A stretch of DNA of 17,874 bases, taken from the NCBI GenBank assembly GCA_964571595.1, contig CAZNCJ010000048.1, positions 1 to 17,874 on the forward strand, read 5' to 3'. The notes under the pieces were generated by a model. It was given only the letters and a program-made list of their open reading frames with translations. It had not been told where the DNA came from and searched no databases. Made by a program: the position numbers and the translations under genes. Positions 1-6,800 of this stretch are shown in pieces. Within the stretch, counting starts at the first letter, position 1; the number at the start of each line of letters is the position of its first letter. Source of the stretch: CALCKU01 sp964571595. GTDB taxonomy: Bacteria; Pseudomonadota; Alphaproteobacteria; Caulobacterales; Maricaulaceae.

Positions 1-2
1 AG

Positions 3-107
3 GCTAATTCTCCAAATACAGCACTGGCTGAGCGCGAAGCTGCAAAGTCCGGATTACCTACGACGAATGAAAAAGCTTCAGCATTCGCCAAAGGGTTAAA
101 GTCTTGA
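3..107 (+). CDS. C-terminal end of an unknown protein (partial)
   Basis: An open frame runs from the window edge to a TGA at 105-107 and gives 34 residues ending in NEKASAFAKGLKS. The stretch is rich in Ala, Glu and Lys with a short Pro/Thr break (GLPTTNE), which looks like a helical protein tail. The start lies outside the window, so neither the family nor the function can be named. It is the only plus-strand coding candidate I believe in. It converges on the next gene, whose stop is 12 nt away. No terminator hairpin fits in that gap. It could also be a chance open frame, since 34 codons is short. Confidence 0.4.
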   Translation, partial: ANSPNTALAEREAAKSGLPTTNEKASAFAKGLKS

Positions 108-119
108 GATAAGCTCTCA

Positions 120-332
120 TCACGAAGTTGCACCCCTAGGGGTGTGGAAGTTCCCGACAACAAAGAGATCTATATCCTGATATACTTCACCATAACATTT
201 AAGCCCAACATAAATGGATATTATGTCTTTGGGGCGCGTTTCTAAGTCTGGCCATTTATTTAGAATACTAACTTCTAAACGCCGTGCGGCTTCGTACTCT
301 TGTCCGCTCTGTGCTCCATATATTTCTATCAT
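120..332 (-). CDS. Short NERD-like N-terminal fragment, probably truncated
   Basis: This 70-residue protein begins MIEIYGAQSGQEYEAARRLE and carries an acidic/hydrophobic segment ending in YQDIDLFVVGNF. That arrangement (an N-terminal E-x-x-AA-R helix, a trait such as IYVGLKCYG, then DID-L-VVG) resembles the opening of nuclease-related-domain (NERD) proteins that precede helicase domains. The protein stops just after what would be the first catalytic Asp strand, so the ELK-type part of a nuclease fold is missing. I prefer the ATG at 330-332 over the upstream GTG at 339-341, because AGGG lies 8 nt before the ATG while the GTG would overlap that ribosome site. The last residues (HTPRGATS) look unrelated to a folded domain and may be read-through into foreign sequence. 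The family assignment is from pattern memory only. A free-standing small protein is the alternative. Confidence 0.45.
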   Translation of the reverse strand: MIEIYGAQSGQEYEAARRLEVSILNKWPDLETRPKDIISIYVGLKCYGEVYQDIDLFVVGNFHTPRGATS

Positions 333-501
333 ACGAAACACCCTAAATTAAATGCGGTTTGATGGATAGTTAATAAAGGGTCGCCTTAAATCGGCATTTC
401 GGCAAGATAAGAATAACGTTCGGACCCTGAGTTATTGGATGTATTTACGACGCGTTCAGATAGCTATGGGATGGTATCGATAACATTAGTTTGGCGCGTG
501 A

Positions 502-1782
502 TCACTTTGTCGCTTTCCGCAAAACCTTATCATAAATGGGAAGGGTTGTTTTTAGAAAACTGACTGTCTTCTTTTTTACTTCGACGAATAAATCTTCGGC
601 ATTTTCTTCAGCTTCTTCAGCTTGTTCGTAACGCTTTTCACTTAAAATGAAATCGGCTGACAAGTGTTTGTGGCGCGTGCTGCTTACTGGAGTTCGCCTG
701 CCGATTTTGAGTTTACCTTTTCCGATTTGTTTTAAAACTTGGTCGAAAATAGCTTCTCTGACTTCGGCATCGCCAGGGCCGATAACATATGAAATTCTGA
801 CTTTATTATCTCCCCACGATTGGATTTCTAAGGCCATCAATCTGTCGGTATCAAGCCAGGTTTTATCTCCGGACGTTAAACCTTCAAGTTCATCCCAATC
901 CGCAACTCCAAATCTAATATATCCATAGTCGGAGTTTTCAGTGACAATGTGATATCCTGTCTCTTCAAAAAGATAGGCTGCAAATTCTTCCCTGTTGTCA
1001 TAAATGAGCTCCATCAGCTCCCCTCTTAAGTCGGGGTAATATTCATTCAAAGCGTCTAGGGCTAACCTATGTTTTGACCAAATTTTTCTCGCAATTTTTT
1101 CTAATTCAATATCAGGCATAAAGTTTCTCCGCATCATCTTGAGGTAGGAATTAAGTAAGCTGGCACTTTCGCCCTGAAAGCTGTCAGACTTTAAAAATTG
1201 TCCTAGGCGCTCAATGAACGCGGGCAATCCAACCGGTATCCATATTTCAATATTAGGATCGCTGGGGTCGTCTTCATGGAGCGTGAGGAAGACAAAAACC
1301 TTATCCCATTCTTCATCTGAAAATTCTTTATCTATGATGTCTTTGTATTTTTTGAGTTGATCGGGACTCTCAGCCGCATGAATTTTCAACTCCACAGTGA
1401 TCAAAAGGCCTTTGTCATGGTTTGAGGTTTTGCGAGGAACTTCAATTAGCAGATCGATATTTCTCCACTCTCTTGAAATGGTCGCTTTTGAAATATCCAT
1501 AAAATGTAAGTCTAATTTGGAGAACCCGATTTCACTGTCGGACGTCCTTTCAGCAATCAGGCTTAGGAGCTCTTCTAGAACTCGAGACCCAAAAATATGA
1601 GGTTTATTTTCATCTAGAATGTAGGACAAGAAATTAGAGTGTCTAATTTCTTGTGATACCATGCCGACAGCTTCGAATGGGCAAAAGACTTGCGTAATGC
1701 GTTCAAGCTCACGGAAGTCTGCTGCGCCAGAGCCGACCAATAGATCTTCAATTAATTCTAATTCTCTTGTTTGATCTTCCAT
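502..1782 (-). CDS. PD-(D/E)XK nuclease family protein
   Basis: A 426-residue protein with the signature of a stand-alone PD-(D/E)XK nuclease (PDDEXK_4-like). Near residues 45-56 it has E-x-RHS-x-FLSYILD, the helix that typically opens this family. The catalytic core follows: D110 in NIDLLIE, E131-L132-K133 in ITVELK, then Q142 in SPDQLKKY, which fits the D-(about 20)-ExK spacing plus the conserved Gln helix. Residues 220-426 form an alpha/beta tail of unknown role, ending in an acidic coil (EQAEEAEENAED) and a basic helix. No signal peptide or membrane segment is visible, so it should act on DNA in the cytoplasm. It stands alone: 161 nt separate it from the next start downstream, and a long GC-rich spacer lies upstream. 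The ribosome site is weak (AAGAAC). Likely roles are phage defence or mobile-element upkeep. No methyltransferase or specificity partner is visible. Confidence 0.85.
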   Translation of the reverse strand: MEDQTRELELIEDLLVGSGAADFRELERITQVFCPFEAVGMVSQEIRHSNFLSYILDENKPHIFGSRVLEELLSLIAERTSDSEIGFSKLDLHFMDISKATISREWRNIDLLIEVPRKTSNHDKGLLITVELKIHAAESPDQLKKYKDIIDKEFSDEEWDKVFVFLTLHEDDPSDPNIEIWIPVGLPAFIERLGQFLKSDSFQGESASLLNSYLKMMRRNFMPDIELEKIARKIWSKHRLALDALNEYYPDLRGELMELIYDNREEFAAYLFEETGYHIVTENSDYGYIRFGVADWDELEGLTSGDKTWLDTDRLMALEIQSWGDNKVRISYVIGPGDAEVREAIFDQVLKQIGKGKLKIGRRTPVSSTRHKHLSADFILSEKRYEQAEEAEENAEDLFVEVKKKTVSFLKTTLPIYDKVLRKATK

Positions 1783-1902
1783 AGAGTTCTTGTGGTCCGA
1801 TGATTATTGATTCGATGGCTATGCTAGGTTCATTGCGCTTGTAAATGCAACTAAGCTTGGTTTTTTATCACGTCAGATCTTGATGATTCATTTTGTTAAG
1901 GC

Positions 1903-1983
1903 TTACCTAGTTTGGGCGTCTCCCTCCGCTGTCGCTTCAGGCCAGGCTGTCGTGAACCAAGCCCGCTGCACGGTCTTGGCCAT
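1903..1983 (-). CDS. Possible 26-residue small ORF in the GC-rich block
   Basis: The frame starts MAKTVQRAWFTTAWPEATAE and ends DAQTR before a TAA. The composition is protein-like, with paired Trp residues in an otherwise hydrophilic peptide. There is no clear Shine-Dalgarno sequence (the upstream bases are GGATGCCGA). It overlaps two arms of an inverted repeat (CCAAG at 1957-1961 with CTTGG at 1975-1979), so RNA or DNA structure may explain the sequence instead. No family is recognised. Confidence 0.2.
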   Translation of the reverse strand: MAKTVQRAWFTTAWPEATAEGDAQTR

Positions 1984-2283
1984 TCGGCATCCATCCTTGA
2001 CGCATCCCGCTTTCGCGGGGTTATTTCAGGCGTCTGCTATTTAGCAGACAATTCCGCATCCCGTCACAGGCTTGCCCAATGACTTTCTTTGAAAGCCATA
2101 AGGACGATCCCGCCCCGCTCATTCCGACCTATGGCCGGAGATGACTCGGCACGGGCTCTAAGCCGCGACGGGGCTGCGGGCCTGCGCGGACTTTGAGCTT
2201 CGCCCCAAGGGACGAGCCAAGGGCCGCTTGGCGCCTGTCTACGCTCGCGCTTCCCACTGGCGATAGCCAGAGGGGTCGCTCGC
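1915..2283. other. GC-rich, hairpin-dense block, possible mobile-element remnant
   Basis: By hand count 85 of 120 bases at 2161-2280 are G or C, far above the neighbouring genes. Short perfect inverted repeats are crowded here: CCAAG/CTTGG (1957-1961, 1975-1979), CCCGC-TTTC-GCGGG (2006-2019), GTCTGCTA-TT-TAGCAGAC (2032-2049), CTTTC-TTT-GAAAG (2083-2095) and CTGGC-GATA-GCCAG (2257-2270). The box CGCATCCC occurs at 2001-2008 and 2055-2062, and again just outside at 2311-2318. Hairpins plus a recurring box would suit an origin of transfer, a recombination site or a structured RNA. No relaxase, integrase or transposase is visible in the window, so the nature of the block is inferred. Confidence 0.4.
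2032..2049. repeat. Perfect 8-bp inverted repeat
   Basis: GTCTGCTA (2032-2039) and TAGCAGAC (2042-2049) are perfect complements separated by TT. It is the longest perfect palindrome in the spacer and would form a tight hairpin in DNA or RNA. It lies between two CGCATCCC boxes. No T-run follows it on either strand, so it is not a convincing terminator. A protein-binding or recombination site is more likely. Confidence 0.6.
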
Positions 2284-2319
2284 TTAAAGTATATTTTACT
2301 TGCGTTTCGTCGCATCCCC
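2284..2319 (-). repeat. 36-bp flanking repeat, left copy
   Basis: This segment matches 17789-17824 at 28 of 36 positions in the same orientation, including a perfect 10-base run ending in CGCATCCCC. On the minus strand both copies begin GGGGATGCG and contain a potential start reading Met-Arg-Arg-Asn. Several of the differences are third-position changes that keep the amino acid. The left part also contains a small inverted repeat (AAGTA at 2287-2291 with TACTT at 2297-2301). The copy forms the right border of the GC-rich block. A recombination half-site, or a decayed copy of a common short element, would both fit. Confidence 0.5.
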
Positions 2320-2374
2320 TACAGATCCAAACCTTTTGAAGTAAGTTATTGAATCTGTTTCGAAGTTTCATTCT

Positions 2375-2430
2375 TTGAATGAGTTCGAATCCTTATTAGG
2401 GATTCGATATAGGCCTTGCCGTTCATTCAA
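2375..2430. repeat. Nested inverted repeat downstream of the operon
   Basis: Outer arms TTGAATGA (2375-2382) and TCATTCAA (2423-2430) are perfect complements. Inside them CGAATCC (2386-2392) and GGATTCG (2400-2406) form a second perfect 7-bp stem. An alternative local stem CATTC/GAATG competes at 2369-2381. It lies 80-140 nt beyond the stop of the last operon gene on the minus strand. It could slow or end transcription, although no U-run follows, so a classical intrinsic terminator is not supported. Confidence 0.45.
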
Positions 2431-2512
2431 GCTTGCTTTCTAAACGCCCACGAGAAAGCAGAGTTAGTGCAAACCATAAAGATTGAGGTCTGTCACATCT
2501 GCAGGGTAGTCT

Positions 2513-3850
2513 TTAGTTTTCATCTTCTAAATAATCAAAACGCAGACCTGAACGCGTTTGCCCGCGCCCGGCATCTCTATGGCGCCCAACCCAAAAATAG
2601 TTCTGCCCATCAGAGCCGCGGGCAAAGCGGTTTAATCGCCGCACGCGCGCGCCTGTTTTGGGAATCATTTCTTCATGCAATTTAGATGTCTCAGCCACGA
2701 TCACAGATTTATATTGTGGATTAGCCACAGTTGCGGATTCTATGGTGCGTGCGCGCCGTAAATACATCTCGCCTTGATCCGCTTGAGGTTCTACCGATAA
2801 ATCTAGGGGGGCCAGAACATCGCTCATGGGCCTTGTAAACCGCGGCACATAAGGGATCATATGCGGGTCAACTTCTGAGCTCAGTTTAAATATTGGCAGC
2901 TCTTGATCTGGATCCGGCAGGGCAGGCTTAGCGCCCAATGATTTGTCCCCATTTGTGACTATATTGCCATCATCATCGGTATAGATATGCTCCCAGGCCC
3001 AGACCACATTTGACTGCTCATCTCGTATATAGCGGATATCTTCAATCGGATCATTATGTAGGACGTTCACGGCAATATTCGGCGCAAATAAGAATTCACC
3101 TCCAAGGCTAGCTCCGGCGTCTTGCGCCTTGTTGATAGAGAAGATTTTCCAATCTGCATCATTAATAGGTGTGATCTCTGTGCTTATTCCAAAACTATCT
3201 GTGACGGTCACGTTTTGGACCTCTCTCACGCTCCCAGATTTCATAGGGGTAGGGGCGACATACCAGTTTTCGACATCGGTATAGAAAAATTCCGGTAAGA
3301 GCGCAGATAAGATATTTGGCTCGGCCTCTGAGGGCGAGTCGAAATAAGCATCTCCGCTTTCCATATGCCACCATTTTGGATGCGGGGCGCCTTTGAAATT
3401 TATTTGTGTAGGTATGGTTTTAATTGGGGTGTCGGCTGTGCCTCCCTCAGTTTTACTCTTCAGGTCAAAATCATACCAGTCCAAAGCAAACCCCGTATAG
3501 CTATCGGCGCTAAATTTCTGATGCGGGGTTTCAAGACCAAATTCATATTCTAAGGCTTCAGACCTCCAGGCTGGCGCTGAGCCAGAGCTTTCGGCTTCTA
3601 TAATGGCCTCAAGGGGCGCGGCTGGATCCACAGAAACGTCTAACTCTCCCAAGGTCACAGACTGTACATCAGAGCTTCGGCTAGTAATTTCAAGTGCGGC
3701 GAGGGCGCCGCCATTTTCAGCTTCAAACTCGCCCGTCTGCCATTGACGCGCTAAAAACCATAAAGGGTCTTTGACCCGCGCCGCTAAAGCCTCGCCTATG
3801 TTAAGCGATTTATTTGAGACATATAATTGTTGTTTATTAGGTCCGGGCAT
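2513..3850 (-). CDS. Uncharacterised protein with DPLWFLARQW motif; last gene of the operon
   Basis: A 445-residue protein with no signal peptide or membrane segment. Its landmark is DPLWFLARQWQTGEFEAENG at about residues 28-47, followed by strand-rich sequence (GALAALEITSRS). The middle is rich in Trp, Tyr and acidic residues, and the tail is basic (RFARGSDGQNYFWVGRHRDA) before SGLRFDYLEDEN. I recall the DPLW-LARQWQ-GEF motif from unannotated proteins of other bacteria, but no function comes with it. The start is the ATG at 3848-3850, only 2 nt after the TAG of the upstream gene. AAGGTGG inside that gene's end provides a ribosome site about 10 nt back. Coupling to the 1551-residue gene suggests the two products are made together and may bind each other. 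There is no enzymatic motif that I can see. Confidence 0.85.
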   Translation of the reverse strand: MPGPNKQQLYVSNKSLNIGEALAARVKDPLWFLARQWQTGEFEAENGGALAALEITSRSSDVQSVTLGELDVSVDPAAPLEAIIEAESSGSAPAWRSEALEYEFGLETPHQKFSADSYTGFALDWYDFDLKSKTEGGTADTPIKTIPTQINFKGAPHPKWWHMESGDAYFDSPSEAEPNILSALLPEFFYTDVENWYVAPTPMKSGSVREVQNVTVTDSFGISTEITPINDADWKIFSINKAQDAGASLGGEFLFAPNIAVNVLHNDPIEDIRYIRDEQSNVVWAWEHIYTDDDGNIVTNGDKSLGAKPALPDPDQELPIFKLSSEVDPHMIPYVPRFTRPMSDVLAPLDLSVEPQADQGEMYLRRARTIESATVANPQYKSVIVAETSKLHEEMIPKTGARVRRLNRFARGSDGQNYFWVGRHRDAGRGQTRSGLRFDYLEDEN

Positions 3851-3852
3851 AT

Positions 3853-6800
3853 CTATTTAGCCACCTTTTCAAATCCAGCGCGCTCAACGTAAGCATCACT
3901 TATAAGTCCTCCATTTACCCACGTCCGAGCCAGAGGAATACGCTGTTCCTGTCCTGGAGCCGGCTTAAGGTCCACTTGATTACTAAGCGGGAACATAGCT
4001 GCTGGCGTTATGCGCTCGTCACTTGTGACAGAGCGCGCCTTCATCAAATCAATGACTTCTCCTACAAATTCTGCCGCCAGGGTTTCAGACCAGGTGCTCA
4101 CGCTTTTATTAGGCGGCACACATAGCAAAACCGCATGCGGGGCTTCACTTTGAGGGCTGTCATAATTAATAGCCATGGCCGCCATTTGTGTCTTCCCAGG
4201 AATTTGGCCAGACCATTCATCACCAATCAAGCCGCAGATCATAGCGCCGCTTGCCGCTAGGGCTGGATCGCAAATAAGCGTGGCCGCAAACTCAGGTGTA
4301 GGGGGGATGTGCTGGTCTTCTAAAACGCCGTCCTCATCATAGACTTCCTGACCACTGGCCGCAATTTGGTCTGCTGATAGAATAGCCTTTTCATCTATTT
4401 CTAGAGCGCGAGTATCTGGCAACAAAACGCCCAAGGCTTTGCAAGCGCTCACGCCTTGTCGACTATCGCTCCAATCGGGCAGAACCGTAGTAAAGTCTGA
4501 AATAGGCTGCATGGGTTTAATCGCAAATTTCATACTCTGAAGTTGGCGTTTCATAGGCACAAATATAGGCAGGGCATCGCCGTCTAAGGCAAATTGCAAA
4601 GCTTCAATCATGAGGCGCCGCGACTCGCGCGCGCTCTGTAATTGAGTATGGCCTGTTAGCTGAACGTGATTATATTCAGGGTTCGGGTTAGTGCCAGTAT
4701 GCCGCTGTAGCCGTGTGAGCTTAGCGGTTATACGCGCGCGTAGCTCTTGGAGCTTAGCGTCATTACCTTCTATATCTTTGACATATTTATCAATGGATAT
4801 GGGACGAAGGGCGGTAGGTTCTGAAAATGTTGAAAGCTTAGCCAAGGCGGGTCTTAATAGATCAAGCTTGCCCTCGACAATGGATCTTTGGGCGTCAATA
4901 GAGACATCACTCGCCTGACTTCTCATCCGGCGGCCTAGCTCTTCCATCGCTGTGTGAAAACTTGAGAATGCCGTGTCATAATCCGAGGCTAGGCCTGTGA
5001 GCTTTTGAATGAGCATTTCAACTCTGATGTTTAAATAGCCAAGACCCTGCTCAATTATAGAAATCTCTTCCGTCTCCTTTAATACAGACCCACTTAAGTC
5101 TGCAGCTTTATTAATATCCGCAGGTTCCATGGGACGGCCGGATTGGATGGCTTTTCTCACTTTTTCAGCCCGTTCTAAAAGGTCTCGGACGGGGGCTGGC
5201 CCTGTGTCAATGTCTACTGATAATGTGAGCTTGCCATTTACAAAATCATCCAGGCCGCCCGTACTATTAAAGCTATCAAAGCTTTGAGTGCCTGATAAGA
5301 ATTTTTGCATTAAAAAGGATTTTGCGCGCACTTCAATTTCGCTCACCCCGCCGATGACAAGATCAATAGGGGCAAGCTCAAGATCATTTTGAAGCGCAAT
5401 ATCAATCTGAGTGAGGGGCTGTCCAGACTGTGATACTGTCGCTGAGAGTTTTAGCATCGCATTTGAAAAGCTTGGCATGGCTGTAACGCATATAGCGGCC
5501 AAGGCGGGGTCGGCTATCGCGCGCGGCACTGAATTTAAAGCCGGGGCCTTATGCTCAAAGGCAAGCATGAGAGAATAGGATGTACCTTGGGCCTGTCTTT
5601 GCGTTTTCAAAAAAACCGGAAGCCCTGGGGGCGGGTGGCCAGATAGAACTTGCAGCCACGCATTTGCCGCCTGTGAATTGCCCATAGCTCTTTGATGGGT
5701 GGCTTCGGCTACAATAATGTCTGAGAGGGCGTCAAATTCATCTTTAAGTACGTTTTGCAAATCAATGTATATTGGATCAGCCAAAGCGCCCCAATTGCCA
5801 AAATCTTCACCCATATAGCGCAAACCATCAAAAATCCGCCGTGCCCCAATTTCTTTATCTTGCTCGCTTTTAATAGGGTAAGCTGAGCGCAAGGGTAGAA
5901 TGATCATATCTAGTTTTCTATCATGAAGCCAACGCTCCCCGCGCATGCCTAATCCTTCAGATAAAGAATGTCCCTTTGAAATAAGATCGAGTAATTTTAA
6001 AGCGTTCCTTACGCGTTTAGAACTCAAATCCATTTTAAACGCGCCGTCAGCTTGATATCTGAGATAGGCGGAACGCATTAAGGCAGCTGTAGTCGCTTGA
6101 GCTGAGGATGGAGCCTGAACATAACCATCACTCGGCGCCGTTACGGATTCAGGTTTTAATTTCCCGAGAAACCCATAATAGCCCGCATATGTCGTATTGA
6201 TACCGTTCTCCCGAAGGCGGTTAAGCTTTGCATAGGCCAGTCCGACCGCAAAGGCATCCCCTCGATGTTGGAACAGATCTAGAACTTCGAACATGAGCAT
6301 TTCTAGCTTGGCCAAACCGTCTGTATGTGAAGTCAGTTTAGATAAATGCATCAGCGCGGCTCTATATTCTGGCAGAGCTATACTATTAATGCGGAGTCTT
6401 TGTGCAGGCTGGCCGTCTCTTCCAAGCCCTGTATTCACTTCAGCGGAGTTGCGTTCCTCTTTCAATCTAAGCCAGCTCACCTTCATCAGGCGATAAAGTA
6501 AGGGCCAACTCGGGTCTTGCTTAGCCGGATCAGGCAGAGATTCAGCGTCTGGTTCTAAGAACTTAGATATATAGGCATTCGCTTTCTGATGTGCGCCACT
6601 TCCATCTATATACCCGCATCCGATATTTTTTAGAGAGGGGGTTATATTATCTTGAATATCAGCCACATCCACACGCTGGGAGACTCGGCTGGATTGGAAG
6701 ATTTCTCGGAGTTTATCAGTCGCCTCTGGGTCTCCTGGAATAATGACAGGGGATTTAAAGTCAGCTTGCTGGGTGAGCATACCCTTTGTTATCACACTAT

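Larger units (their letters stand above)
1783..2512. other. 730-bp gene-poor spacer
   Basis: No convincing gene lies here. From left to right it holds: an AT-rich stretch with a near-palindrome AACTAAGCTTGGTT followed by six T (1849-1866); a GC-rich block (about 1915-2283); a 36-bp repeat copy (2284-2319); and a nested inverted repeat (2375-2430) before the end of the long operon. Longer open frames in the GC-rich block overlap one another in different frames on the same strand and have odd Arg/Pro/Ser-rich composition, so I do not annotate them as genes. Confidence 0.6.

Noticed and set aside
1849..1866. AACTAAGCTTGGTT followed by six T, terminator-like on the plus strand
   Set aside because: No plus-strand gene ends nearby, and the stem is only five pairs with a wobble.
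2064..2371. Two overlapping minus-strand frames of 83 and 80 codons in the GC-rich block
   Set aside because: They use the same bases in different frames, are Arg/Pro/Ser/Ala-rich, and have no ribosome site. High GC alone removes stop codons. Kept only as an observation about the shared MRRN start.
2384..2406. TTCGAATCC resembling a tRNA T-loop
   Set aside because: The flanking 5-bp stem does not pair and no acceptor, D or anticodon arm can be built around it; it belongs to an inverted repeat.
2416..2685. 89-codon plus-strand frame
   Set aside because: Most of it lies antisense over the end of the 445-residue gene, whose frame is far better supported.
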